Below are positions 1 through 9,157 of a stretch of 45,563 bases of DNA, piece after piece. Each line of letters opens with the position of its first letter. The first letter of the stretch is position 1. The stretch covers positions 1 to 45,563 of the forward strand of contig CAJLBJ010000017.1 in the NCBI GenBank assembly GCA_905204935.1. Direction: 5' to 3'. The notes below the pieces were generated by a model. The model ran no database searches. It was given only the letters and a program-made list of their open reading frames with translations, and was not told the DNA's origin. The position numbers and the translations under genes were made by a program. Source of the stretch: an uncultured Lactobacillus sp. GTDB taxonomy: Bacteria; Bacillota; Bacilli; Lactobacillales; Lactobacillaceae.

Positions 1-86
1 CGAACTCATGTCTTAGCTGCTTAAAAATATTTTATTTTTGTCTAACTTTTTTGTTGCACTTCAAATTACGCTATTTCATGGTTTTT
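1..86. other. Intergenic end of window, no gene seen
   Basis: This is AT-rich sequence downstream of the racD stop codon. I see no open frame and no convincing hairpin with a U-tract. The terminator of the leftward operon is therefore either weak or lies outside the window. Confidence 0.4.
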
Positions 87-791
87 TTAACATAATTCTT
101 TAGCCCATTCGAGCGTTCTTTTAACCAGCGTTGCTTGACTATCGACAACCGGCCAGTTGGTCACTGGATGACGTTCTTGTGCTAATGACAATTCTGTGCA
201 ACCCAAAATTACGACATCACAATCATGTTTGACCATCATCTCAGATACAATTTCTTCAAATAACTTAGCATCAACATAATCTTTTTGTTTGATATCATCA
301 TAGATTAACTCACTAGTCTTGGCTTGAATCTCTAAGCTTGGTTTGACTAGTTCATAGCCTTGTTGCAAGATTTCTTTATCATAAACGCCATCGTTTAAAG
401 TACCTTCTGTCGCTAACAACCCCACTTTTTTGGCATTTGGATATAGGGTATTAATCTCTTTTACGGTTTCTCTTGGCATATGAATGATTGGAACATCTGT
501 AGCTTGCGTTAACTCATCATAAAAATAATGTGCAGTATTGCAAGGCAACGTGAAAAAGGCTGGCTTTAGTAGGCTTTGTTGCTTAAAATCTTCTAATAAT
601 GGTTCTAAGGGATTTGGCTTAGTAGGATCAAGAATATATGCCGTCCGATCGGGGACACTAGCATGATTTACCAAGATATAATTTAAATAATCTTGATCAC
701 AACTAGCCGGTGTTTGTTGATTTAACAAACGAATATAGCTTTCAGTTGCCATCGTTCCCATTCCACCAATAATCGTGAAGAATCTTTTCAC
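87..791 (-). CDS. racD: Aspartate racemase
   Basis: This is an amino-acid racemase of the Asp/Glu family (234 aa), interconverting L- and D-aspartate without a cofactor. The two catalytic cysteines of the family are visible as C84 in TLPCNTAH and C198 in LGCTELS, and the N-terminal GGMG loop is present. The start is GTG at 791, preceded by AAAGGATG. It is the last gene of a leftward operon, 6 nt after the D-aspartate ligase gene. In Enterococcus faecium and lactococci a racemase next to the ligase supplies D-Asp for the peptidoglycan crossbridge, and the same role is inferred here. Length is normal and no lesion is seen. Confidence 0.9.
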   Translation of the reverse strand: MKRFFTIIGGMGTMATESYIRLLNQQTPASCDQDYLNYILVNHASVPDRTAYILDPTKPNPLEPLLEDFKQQSLLKPAFFTLPCNTAHYFYDELTQATDVPIIHMPRETVKEINTLYPNAKKVGLLATEGTLNDGVYDKEILQQGYELVKPSLEIQAKTSELIYDDIKQKDYVDAKLFEEIVSEMMVKHDCDVVILGCTELSLAQERHPVTNWPVVDSQATLVKRTLEWAKELC

Positions 792-797
792 TACACA

Positions 798-2054
798 TCA
801 TCCTTTATTTTCTGCAAAGTACTTTTTGAAATTCTTGATGTAATTATATTCCATCCACTTTAGTAATGTCCAACGTTTAAGGTTCATATCCTTTGAATAT
901 GCATAAGTTGTTCCGCAACGCTTTTGGCGAATCAATTCCAAGGCTTTTTGCTTATCTTGATTGTCACGTGCATATTTTTTAAAGACACTAACAGGAACAC
1001 CTAACCACAAGGCAAGGGTTTCTTCATCTTTGTTAGCATAAAGTGTGGGTTGTTGGACCAATTCTTTAGTTACATAATCTTTAACAACCCATTGTGCCAA
1101 ATTACAACCAGCAAGCGTTACAAAAAAGCTACTGCGACCTTGTCGTAAATTAATTTCAAAAAGCTTAAAAGTATTGTCACGCACATCGTATTTCATATCG
1201 AAATTGGCATATCCTGTAAAATTGATTGCCTCTAAAAATTGCTTAATTTGCTTGTAAATAGTTTCGTTATATTCTGGTAAGATAGCTACATAATTACCAA
1301 TTGCCGCTGGAGCTGGATCTTCAAGTAGAGGATGACCTAAACACATCATCTTAACTTGATGATTTTGATCAACATACGCATTTAACACACGCATATTGCT
1401 GTCATCGCCTGGAATAAAATCTTGTAAGATAAAATCAGATTCATAACCATTCTTATATGCTTGATCTAAAACATAGTCTAACTCTTGGCGTGATTGGATT
1501 CTAAAAGCTTTCTTACGCCCTTCAAATTTGACGGCTAACCATTCTACACTATTAGATGGTTTTAACGCTACCGGATAATCAAAAGGCTGGTTTACTTGTT
1601 TGTCTTGATGCATTTGCTTGGTAATGACACGCGTTGCCGGATAAGGCAAATCATATTGATCACAAACTTGATAAAAGCTTTCTTTACTGCTTAATTTAGT
1701 CCATAAATTTTCATCGATATAAGGGCAAATAAAGACATCTTCAAGCTCTTTTTTATGCTTAACAATCAATTCCGTATAACCATCGCCACACCCCAATAAA
1801 ATAACTGGTTCTTTGTGATTACGATATTCTTCTTTTAACTTAAGCATCGTTTCAATCCATACCGGATCACTTGCAAACCCTTCAACTAAATGTAAATCAA
1901 CAATTTTAGTGAAGCGTGTTGGTGCTAAAGGCAATTCTGCAATGGCTTTGACTGGACGTTGATATAATTCATAAAAAGAACGCGCTAAACCATAGGCATT
2001 AAAATCACTTCCTAAAAGAATCGGTGTAAATGCAATATCTGTTTGCGTCATCAT
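798..2054 (-). CDS. aslA: D-aspartate ligase, ATP-grasp family (peptidoglycan crossbridge)
   Basis: This 418-residue ATP-grasp protein is of the Aslfm/AslA type, which couples D-Asp to the epsilon-amino group of L-Lys in peptidoglycan precursors using ATP in the cytoplasm. Visible ATP-grasp features are a lysine strand (PVALKPSNS, about residue 170), the FIPGDDSNMR segment, and the metal-binding FEINLRQGRSS stretch near residue 315. The start ATG overlaps the murE stop by four bases (ATGA), so translation is coupled; a second ATG follows immediately and could also serve. The function rests on family resemblance plus the murE/racemase context; other ATP-grasp carboxylate-amine ligases are less likely. 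Confidence 0.85.
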   Translation of the reverse strand: MMTQTDIAFTPILLGSDFNAYGLARSFYELYQRPVKAIAELPLAPTRFTKIVDLHLVEGFASDPVWIETMLKLKEEYRNHKEPVILLGCGDGYTELIVKHKKELEDVFICPYIDENLWTKLSSKESFYQVCDQYDLPYPATRVITKQMHQDKQVNQPFDYPVALKPSNSVEWLAVKFEGRKKAFRIQSRQELDYVLDQAYKNGYESDFILQDFIPGDDSNMRVLNAYVDQNHQVKMMCLGHPLLEDPAPAAIGNYVAILPEYNETIYKQIKQFLEAINFTGYANFDMKYDVRDNTFKLFEINLRQGRSSFFVTLAGCNLAQWVVKDYVTKELVQQPTLYANKDEETLALWLGVPVSVFKKYARDNQDKQKALELIRQKRCGTTYAYSKDMNLKRWTLLKWMEYNYIKNFKKYFAENKG

Positions 2055-3580
2055 TTCTCAAGCTCCTCTATAATATCTTTTGTTACCTTCACATCCCCTG
2101 CGTAAAAAACATCTTCTCCTTTTATTTTTTGATATGGATCTTCCCCTTTACCTGCTAAGACAATTACATCGCCAGCTTTACTTGTTTGAATAGCTTGTTT
2201 AATTGCCAAACAGCGGTCCAATATTTCTGATACTTCGATATTTTCTGTGGTAATCTGTGCTCTAATTTCTTGATTTATATCATGCGGATCTTCAAATCCA
2301 GGATCATCGGTTGTCAAAATGACTTTCATAGCTTCTTCATTTAATGCTTTACCTAAATCAGCGCGCCGTGACAATCCTTTATTGCCAGCACTACTCAATA
2401 CCACAGTAATCAAGGCGTTTGGATTTTGCTGTTTTAAAAAGACTAATAAAGCTTTCAAACTGGCATAGTTATGTGCATAATCAACATAAACAGTTCCATG
2501 ACTTTGACTAGCAATAATTTCCATTCTACCTGGAATATGCGTATTAGCTAGTGCTTTTTTAGCCGCATTATTATCTGCAATAAGCAAATTAGTGGCAAGT
2601 AACGCCGCTAATGCATTACTTTCATTATAATCGCCTGGTACACTTAAATCATAGCTACCATCTAGTTGCGTTAGACTCTTAGCCTTACTAGAAATTGACT
2701 GAACTTCTAGTTGACTGTGACTAAGACTTTCTAACGCTCCACTAAATAAAACATCAACTTTTTGTTGTACACCTTTTCTAGCAAATGAATAGACATTATC
2801 TGCTCCACAAGAGCTCTTAGCTACATCATATAACTCATCAAAATACGCACTTTGAGCATTGATGATGCATTTACGCGCATTTCGCAATAGTTGCTCTTTA
2901 CAATATAAATAATCTGCAAAATCTGGATGCTCATTTGCACCGATATGATCGGAACTAATATTTAAAAAAATCCCTACATCATATTTTAATCCGTAGACAC
3001 GATTTTTCTTATATGCTTGTGAAGAAACTTCCATTACCAAATGCGTCATCCCATTGGCTACAGCTTGGTACATATCATGGAATAAATCAAGTGATTCTGG
3101 TGTCGTCAAATCAGACTTGAAACAATCCTTTTTTTCAGGTCCAACAATTCGATCAATCGTTGAAAATAGTGCTGTCTTACTTTTCGTTGCTTCCTTTAAA
3201 ATATTGTAGGCTAAATATCCTGTAGTCGTCTTACCTTTAGTGCCTGTGATTGCAATAATAGCTAATTTATTTTGTGGATAATCATAAAAAGCCGCACTCA
3301 ACACTGCTAAGGCTTTTTGAACATCACTAACAATTAAGGCAGGCAACGCAACGTCAGGATAATAAGTCTGTGCTACATATGCGCTTGCTCCTTGTTTTTT
3401 AGCCATCTCTAAATAGTCTAAAACAAAGGCTCCTTTACAAAAAAACAGCGTCTTAGCTTCAACTTTACGCGAATCATAAGCTAGCTTTTGAAACTGCATA
3501 TCTTCGCTTATATCATAACTTTGAACCAATAATTGATGCTCTTTAAGTAGCATCATTGCCTGACTAACCGTCAATGACAT
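2051..3580 (-). CDS. murE: UDP-MurNAc-tripeptide synthetase (L-lysine adding)
   Basis: MurE (509 aa) adds the third stem residue to UDP-MurNAc-L-Ala-D-Glu. The Mur-ligase P-loop GTKGKTT lies at residues 113-119, the TTPES and EVSSQA substrate motifs follow, and the C-terminal domain contains VDYAHN. The specificity loop reads DDPGFEDP at residues 425-432 rather than the DNPR of meso-DAP enzymes, which fits lysine. A good site (GGAGTG, 6 nt) precedes the ATG. It sits between asnB and aslA, so lysine addition and crossbridge synthesis are co-transcribed. Lysine specificity is inferred from the loop and the neighbouring ligase. Confidence 0.92.
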   Translation of the reverse strand: MSLTVSQAMMLLKEHQLLVQSYDISEDMQFQKLAYDSRKVEAKTLFFCKGAFVLDYLEMAKKQGASAYVAQTYYPDVALPALIVSDVQKALAVLSAAFYDYPQNKLAIIAITGTKGKTTTGYLAYNILKEATKSKTALFSTIDRIVGPEKKDCFKSDLTTPESLDLFHDMYQAVANGMTHLVMEVSSQAYKKNRVYGLKYDVGIFLNISSDHIGANEHPDFADYLYCKEQLLRNARKCIINAQSAYFDELYDVAKSSCGADNVYSFARKGVQQKVDVLFSGALESLSHSQLEVQSISSKAKSLTQLDGSYDLSVPGDYNESNALAALLATNLLIADNNAAKKALANTHIPGRMEIIASQSHGTVYVDYAHNYASLKALLVFLKQQNPNALITVVLSSAGNKGLSRRADLGKALNEEAMKVILTTDDPGFEDPHDINQEIRAQITTENIEVSEILDRCLAIKQAIQTSKAGDVIVLAGKGEDPYQKIKGEDVFYAGDVKVTKDIIEELEK

Positions 3581-3593
3581 TTAAAACACTCCT

Positions 3594-5480
3594 TTATTGT
3601 GCTTTTTGATAGTATCGGATTTTAGTTGCAGTATCTGCTTTAGTATCTTCTGGAAAATAAACTTGATACCATAAGATAAATGTATACAGCGTAAAGACTT
3701 TTTGCATCGTCGAAACACCATTAACATGTTGGTCTAATACCTTAAGCAATTCTTGCGTATCAAAGAATTTAGCAGCCACATCACTTGTAAAAGCTTCTTT
3801 AATTCGTTGCAAGTATTTTTCTTCTTTCATCCACGAAGCCAGTGGTGATGGGAACCCTAATTTTTCTTTATTAGCTACACTAGCTGGTAATTCTTGGGCA
3901 GCTGCTGTACGTAAGGAAATCTTTGTTTCTTTGCCTCGAATACGTGTTTTGATTGGCATTGTTGCTGCAAAACTAGCCACTTGTTTATCAACCAACGGCG
4001 TTCTAACTTCTAAAGCGTTACACATACTCATCCGATCAGCTTTATGCAAAATATCATAAGGTAACCATGTGTTAATATCAAAATACTGCATCTGTGTCAT
4101 TTGATCTTTATCAGCTACATCATCAAAAATATGCTTAGTATAAGCACCTGTATCTAAGTTTAGTCCTTTGTTTTTCAAAAGTTTTTGACGTTCTTGGTAA
4201 TTAAAAACATAATTGACGCGATAATAACGTTCACTTAAAGGTTGCGCTCCTCTTGTTAAGAAGCGTTGTCCATGGAAACGTGGCAAACCTGCTACAGCTT
4301 TAGCTAGTTGTTTTCTAATAAAGCTGGGAACAAATTTTTGATAGCGTTCAAATGGAACAGCCTCTAGATAGGTATTATAGCCTCCAAAAAATTCATCGGC
4401 ACCTTCACCTGACAAAGCAACCTTGACTTCTTTTCTTGTTCCTTTAGACAAGTAATATAGCTGAATAGCCGATGGATTAGACAACGGCTCATCCATGTAA
4501 TACATGATAGTTGGTAAAATATCAAAGTAATCATCGCTATCCATTGTAATACGTGTATTTTTTTGGCCGATTTCTTTGGCAAACTTGGTTGACCAATCTA
4601 ATTCACTGTACTTGGAGTTTTCAAAACCTAACGAAAACGATTGGATTGGTTTTAACTTAGCAGCTTCATTTAATACAAAGCTAGAATCAACCCCACTAGA
4701 TAAGAAACTCCCAACTTCAACATCGGCAATCATATGCGCATCAACCGATTCATCGACTAAGCGTTTAATTTGCTTAGCATCTTCTTCAATCGTTTGTTGT
4801 TCATCAATATTGTCATAGTTAAACTTGAAGTATTGTGTTACTGTTGTTTGACCATCTTTGTGGATAAAGTAATGTCCGGGTAAAAGCTTATAGACATTTT
4901 TAAACATTGTTTCTTTCGATGGAATAAATTCAAAACTAAGATGTACAGGCAATAATTTTTCGTTAAATTCCTTTACAAAATTAGGATGTTCTAAAAAAGC
5001 TTTAGCTTCAGAAGCCCATAAGAACGTTTTTTTATCGTCATAATAATACAATGGCTTGATGCCAAAATGATCGCGCGCGCCAAACACTTCTTGTGTCTTG
5101 CGGTCATAAATAACAAAAGCATACATCCCCCGTAATTTTTGAAGCAATTCAGGCCCCCATTGATCATAGCCATGAATTAACACTTCTGAATCAACATCAG
5201 TTTTAAATTGATAACCTAATTCTTGTAACTCACGACGAATTTCTTGATAATTATAGATTTCACCGTTAAATGTTAAAACCTTAGTTTGATCTTGATTAAA
5301 CATTGGCTGTTTACCATGGGCTAAATCAATAATTGACAGGCGTCTAAAGCCCATGCACGCCCCCTCATCAGTAAAAAAGGCTTCATCATCAGGTCCACGA
5401 TGCGCAATTCTTCGCGCCATTTTTTCAATAACTTGACTCGAAACACCGTCTTGGTTAACATATCCCACAAAACCACACAT
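3594..5480 (-). CDS. asnB: Asparagine synthetase-type amidotransferase, probably amidating crossbridge D-Asp
   Basis: This 628-residue protein has an N-terminal class II glutaminase domain with the nucleophile Cys2 (MCGFVGYVN) and RGPDDE, followed by a synthetase domain with the PP-loop SSGVDSS near residue 265. Because Cys2 must become N-terminal, the start is fixed at the ATG at 5480 even though its GGGG ribosome site is about 13 nt away. Members of this family either make L-Asn or, as shown for Lactococcus AsnH, amidate D-Asp in peptidoglycan. Being the first gene of an operon with murE, aslA and racD favours the cell-wall role; that is inference from context. The promoter overlaps a 27-bp palindrome. 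Confidence 0.85.
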   Translation of the reverse strand: MCGFVGYVNQDGVSSQVIEKMARRIAHRGPDDEAFFTDEGACMGFRRLSIIDLAHGKQPMFNQDQTKVLTFNGEIYNYQEIRRELQELGYQFKTDVDSEVLIHGYDQWGPELLQKLRGMYAFVIYDRKTQEVFGARDHFGIKPLYYYDDKKTFLWASEAKAFLEHPNFVKEFNEKLLPVHLSFEFIPSKETMFKNVYKLLPGHYFIHKDGQTTVTQYFKFNYDNIDEQQTIEEDAKQIKRLVDESVDAHMIADVEVGSFLSSGVDSSFVLNEAAKLKPIQSFSLGFENSKYSELDWSTKFAKEIGQKNTRITMDSDDYFDILPTIMYYMDEPLSNPSAIQLYYLSKGTRKEVKVALSGEGADEFFGGYNTYLEAVPFERYQKFVPSFIRKQLAKAVAGLPRFHGQRFLTRGAQPLSERYYRVNYVFNYQERQKLLKNKGLNLDTGAYTKHIFDDVADKDQMTQMQYFDINTWLPYDILHKADRMSMCNALEVRTPLVDKQVASFAATMPIKTRIRGKETKISLRTAAAQELPASVANKEKLGFPSPLASWMKEEKYLQRIKEAFTSDVAAKFFDTQELLKVLDQHVNGVSTMQKVFTLYTFILWYQVYFPEDTKADTATKIRYYQKAQ

Positions 5481-5565
5481 CTTATTATCAAATCCCCTTT
5501 AAAAGTTCAAATATATATTGTTATAAACACTAAAAACACTCTAAATTACATATATACAAGTGTAA

Positions 5566-5592
5566 TTTCCTTTACTTGGCAAGTCAAGGAAA
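5566..5592. promoter_or_regulatory. 27-bp near-perfect palindrome over the asnB operon promoter
   Basis: The outer arms TTTCCTT and AAGGAAA and the inner arms ACTTG and CAAGT form a dyad with only one mismatched pair plus the centre base. Read on the minus strand it contains TTGACT; 17 nt further lies TACACT, a plausible -35/-10 pair for asnB. An operator overlapping the -35 is the simplest reading. A regulator is not identifiable. A 5'-UTR hairpin is less likely, since the dyad precedes the predicted start of transcription. Confidence 0.6.
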
Positions 5593-5695
5593 GTTACCGC
5601 GTAAAACACCTGTTTTTCTAAATTTTCTCATATATTTCCAAAAAATTTTTCTAAAAAAATATTAAATTTAACAAAGTTTTTTAGCCTTTCCATAG

Positions 5696-5712
5696 TATAA
5701 TGATAATCAATC
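5696..5712 (+). promoter_or_regulatory. -10 element overlapping a Fur-like half box, CDF promoter
   Basis: TATAAT (5696-5701) runs directly into ATGATAATC. The 13 bases ATAATGATAATCA match the first two thirds of the classic Fur box, while the right third does not. No good -35 is visible. The 10-mer AATGATAATC (5699-5708) recurs, inverted, in front of the metal ATPase gene (39075-39084). Confidence 0.4.
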
Positions 5713-5741
5713 TTATTAATCATGTAGAAAGAAGAAACATC

Positions 5742-6827
5742 ATGTCTAAACGTATTCGTCAACATATTGCACGTGAATATCGTGATTGGGAAAAAATTCA
5801 ACAAGCAGAATTAGACAAGTTGCACAACGCCTCTAGACACCTATGGATCAATGTATGCGCTTATCTTACCATCTCTATTATCGAGTATTTTTTATCTATC
5901 CTAAGCTCTTCTCAAACGCTACGTGCCGATGCTTTTAATAATCTTTCCGGAATCATTTCGACCACCTTATTACTAGTCGGCATTCATATTGCAAAAGATA
6001 TTGATGATCAAGACATCGTTGGTGCTCCTTTACCTAAATTATCACTTAAGCATACAGGCAATGATCAACGTGTTCAGTTTACACGTTTTCGTTATGAAAC
6101 TATCTTTACTCTAACAACTAGTATCATCATGTGTGCAATCGCTTTGCAAATCATTGTATCTGGCGTTGTTGCATTGATGGATCCTAAAAAACATGTGATC
6201 CCTGAACCAAGCGCTTTACTAGGAGCTGGTATCGCTAGTTGTATCATGCTTGGTGTTTGGTGTTTAAACAAACGTAACGGTCATCGTCTTCAAAATGCAG
6301 CATTAATCGCTGCTGCCCAAGATAGCCTTAGCGATGCTTTAACCAGTATTGGTACGTTAATCTCTATTGGTGGCGCCTTATTTTTCCAAATTTCTTGGCT
6401 CGATGGTGCGATGAGTATCTTAGTTGGTTTATTTATTCTTTATTCAGGTCTACGCATCTTTTTTGAAAGTAGTTTAAATTTAGCCGATTACTTTGATCCT
6501 GAAGCTGAAGCTCAGTTTAGGGATGTCATTGCTGCTTTGCCAGACGTTAAACATGTCAATGAACTCAAGGCTCATTATAGCGGTAATATGGTCACCTTAG
6601 ACGCTGTGATTACTGTCGATGCAAACATGAACGTCTTAGAAAGCTATCATCTAAGCGAACACATCGAAAATTTGATGCGTTATCACTTTGGTATCATCGA
6701 TACAGATATTTCTTTTATTCCAGACGAAGATACCATCACCAAAGAAACCTTACGCCGAACACATCGCAATAAAGAACGCTTATTACGCAAGCAAGGTCAA
6801 ATTAATATCACTAAAAACGAAAGCTAG
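5742..6827 (+). CDS. Cation diffusion facilitator (metal efflux, Mn/Fe-like)
   Basis: This CDF-family inner-membrane metal/proton antiporter (361 aa) has hydrophobic helices, the TM2 signature RADAFNNLSG near residue 63 and the TM5 signature QDSLSDALTS, then a cytoplasmic C-terminal domain (VKHVNELKAHYSGN onward). The candidate metal ligands are D63/N67 in TM2 and a D-x3-D pair in TM5. There is no histidine, unlike zinc exporters, and this resembles manganese-type CDFs. I chose the ATG at 5742, preceded by AAAGAAG, over one 14 codons upstream because that one coincides with the -10 box. The substrate is an inference. The stop codon lies inside a terminator stem. Confidence 0.85.
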   Translation: MSKRIRQHIAREYRDWEKIQQAELDKLHNASRHLWINVCAYLTISIIEYFLSILSSSQTLRADAFNNLSGIISTTLLLVGIHIAKDIDDQDIVGAPLPKLSLKHTGNDQRVQFTRFRYETIFTLTTSIIMCAIALQIIVSGVVALMDPKKHVIPEPSALLGAGIASCIMLGVWCLNKRNGHRLQNAALIAAAQDSLSDALTSIGTLISIGGALFFQISWLDGAMSILVGLFILYSGLRIFFESSLNLADYFDPEAEAQFRDVIAALPDVKHVNELKAHYSGNMVTLDAVITVDANMNVLESYHLSEHIENLMRYHFGIIDTDISFIPDEDTITKETLRRTHRNKERLLRKQGQINITKNES

Positions 6828-6845
6828 GCATGTCCTAGCTTTTTT
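6822..6845 (+). terminator. Intrinsic terminator after CDF gene
   Basis: AGCTAGG and CCTAGCT pair around CATGT and are followed by five T. The TAG stop codon of the CDF gene (6825-6827) is part of the left arm, so there is no 3' UTR. Confidence 0.85.
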
Positions 6846-6910
6846 CGTGTTATAATCAAGCCTGTAAAAAAATTACCGCTACGTTTAAGCATCTAGAAAG
6901 GACGCTAAGC

Positions 6911-9157
6911 ATGGATCAAGAACGTAAAAAAGAACAAAAGCGTGTCACTTATGTTTGCCAACTCATCAAACAACGGACACAAAAGCTCAAAGATGATCTG
7001 GCTAAGGCACAACAAGAAACAGCCTTGGTTGAACGTAATTACAGCCAAAATGCTAAAATCAATACATTTGAAATCGATGACCAGATGGAAACAAACGCTG
7101 AGGTTCAACAACAAAAGCAACTTGTTGCTAAGAATCTACAAGATCAAAAAATTCTAAAACATCAGCTCAAACAATTAGGTACACTACAAAATTCGCCTTA
7201 CTTTGGGAGAATCGATATTCAAGAAGACAACACAGAAAGCGAAACTCTTTATATTGGAACCGCATCATTTGTCGATCAAAATCAAGATTTCTTAATTTAT
7301 GATTGGCGTGCTCCAATTTGTGCACTGTATTATAACGGAACGCTTGGACAGGTCAGCTATACTACGCCCGCTGGCTTACAAAAGGCACAATTACTTAAAA
7401 AACGTCAATTTACCATTGTAAACGGTCAAATCAAGCATATGTTTGATACTAATGAAACCATTGGTGATGAAATCTTACAAGGCGTACTAAGCGAGCATTC
7501 CGATGAATACATGAAAAATATCGTGGCTACCATTCAAAAAGAGCAAAATGATATTATTCGAGATACTAGAAATGATTTATTGTTGGTTCAAGGTGTGGCT
7601 GGATCAGGTAAAACCTCAGCCATCTTACAACGTATTGCTTTTTTGCTTTATCATAACCGTGAAAAATTAGCTGTCGATCAAATTATCTTGTTTTCACCTA
7701 ATTATTTATTTTCACATTATATTTCAGAAGTTTTGCCTAGTTTAGGTGAAAAAAATATGCGCCAACTGACGCTTAACGCCTTTTTAAAACGGCGCTTTGA
7801 GGGGCTAAAAGTCGAAGAATTATTTGAACGCTATGAACAAAATCAAGCATCTTTTATGACTAAAATTAAGGAAAGTGCATATTTCATGCAACAAATTAGC
7901 GCTTATGTTACAAGCTTAGACCCTGCAGATATTTGTTTTTCTGATATTTTATTAGACGGCGAAATCTTTTTTAGCAAAACACAAATCGCGCGCTATTATC
8001 AAAACTTACCCGCGACCCTTAAGCCGGCTGCACGGTTTTTGGAAACTAAAAACTTATTAATTAAAGAATTAAACAAACGTATCCGTACTCAAACGCGTCT
8101 ACCTTGGGTATTAGAACAAATTGAAATGCTAAGTGAGCGCCAATATCATGCCTTGATGCAAAATAAAGAGCGTGGACGCTTCCAAGAAATTGCTGATGAA
8201 CAAGATTATTTAGCGCGCCAAATTCTTAAAAAACGCTACGCCAAAGTTTACGAAGCTTTATACAATGATTATTTCATCGACACTTATGCCCAATATGAAC
8301 ATTTCTTAAATACTACCTTACCTAAAGCAACTCGTCAGTTTACATTAAATCTAGAATATCATCGCATAGAATTAGCTGATTGTGCTCCTTTGCTTTATTT
8401 ACGCGACTTATTGACTGGTAGCGGTCAAAACATGGCGATTGCACATTTATTTATCGATGAAATACAAGATTACAGCTTAGCAATGCTTTTATATCTTAAA
8501 CATGCTTTTCCAAAAGCAAAATTGACTTTATTAGGTGATAGCGAACAAGCCTTGTTTAACCCGCTACAAACACCTGATAAATTATTAAACAGTCTTCAAC
8601 AAACCTTAGACGTTAAAAAAAGTAAATTAATCGCATTAAACAGAAGTTACCGCTCCACTTATGAAATCACTAATTTTGCTAAACAATTACTACCCGATGG
8701 TGATAACATTGAGGCATTTAATCGTCCAGGTACATTGCCTAAATTAATTTTAGTTCCGGATTTAGATATTGGATTGGCAACATTAAAGCAACAAGTAGCG
8801 CTTTTAAATGGTCAAATCGCCTTAATTACCAAAGATGCTAAACAAGCTTTCTTTTTAGCTTCTAAACTAGATAGACTTGGTTTTAAATTGGTCAAAAAAG
8901 AAGATCAAAAATTGCCACAACAAAATGTCATCTTGCCGATTTATTTGGCTAAAGGTTTAGAGTTTGATAATGTTTTAGCCTTTGATATTTCACAATCTTC
9001 TTATACAGATGATGACATTGGAATTTTATATACGATTTGTTCACGCGCTATGCATCAATTGACACTTATTGGAATTAAACAGTTTCCTACTTGTTTCCAA
9101 GCAATTACGCCTACCAGTTATCAATTAGAAAAACATCTACAACTCAAACATAAATAA
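6911..9157 (+). CDS. helD: HelD-type RNA polymerase recycling ATPase (UvrD-like)
   Basis: This 748-residue protein of the UvrD/Rep superfamily resembles HelD, which binds RNA polymerase and frees stalled or post-termination complexes using ATP. An N-terminal charged coiled-coil arm (about residues 1-95) precedes the HelD hallmark FLIYDWRAPICALYY (127-141), Walker A GVAGSGKTS at 228-236, Walker B-like FIDEIQDYS and the Q-rich RSYRST motif of superfamily 1. GAAAGGA lies 8 nt before the ATG. It is a single gene with its own upstream region. True DNA helicase activity is not expected for HelD proteins. The alternative is a generic UvrD-like helicase, but the DWRAP motif makes HelD more likely. 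Confidence 0.85.
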   Translation: MDQERKKEQKRVTYVCQLIKQRTQKLKDDLAKAQQETALVERNYSQNAKINTFEIDDQMETNAEVQQQKQLVAKNLQDQKILKHQLKQLGTLQNSPYFGRIDIQEDNTESETLYIGTASFVDQNQDFLIYDWRAPICALYYNGTLGQVSYTTPAGLQKAQLLKKRQFTIVNGQIKHMFDTNETIGDEILQGVLSEHSDEYMKNIVATIQKEQNDIIRDTRNDLLLVQGVAGSGKTSAILQRIAFLLYHNREKLAVDQIILFSPNYLFSHYISEVLPSLGEKNMRQLTLNAFLKRRFEGLKVEELFERYEQNQASFMTKIKESAYFMQQISAYVTSLDPADICFSDILLDGEIFFSKTQIARYYQNLPATLKPAARFLETKNLLIKELNKRIRTQTRLPWVLEQIEMLSERQYHALMQNKERGRFQEIADEQDYLARQILKKRYAKVYEALYNDYFIDTYAQYEHFLNTTLPKATRQFTLNLEYHRIELADCAPLLYLRDLLTGSGQNMAIAHLFIDEIQDYSLAMLLYLKHAFPKAKLTLLGDSEQALFNPLQTPDKLLNSLQQTLDVKKSKLIALNRSYRSTYEITNFAKQLLPDGDNIEAFNRPGTLPKLILVPDLDIGLATLKQQVALLNGQIALITKDAKQAFFLASKLDRLGFKLVKKEDQKLPQQNVILPIYLAKGLEFDNVLAFDISQSSYTDDDIGILYTICSRAMHQLTLIGIKQFPTCFQAITPTSYQLEKHLQLKHK

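Noticed and set aside
4364..5173. Open frames antisense to or out of frame within asnB
   Set aside because: They lack ribosome sites and family resemblance and overlap a complete conserved gene; similar shadow frames elsewhere were dropped for the same reason.
5588..5610. TTACCGCG resembling the T-box antiterminator core near the asnB promoter
   Set aside because: It lies on the strand of the CDF gene, not of asnB, lacks the AGGGTGG part, and no specifier hairpin or terminator follows.
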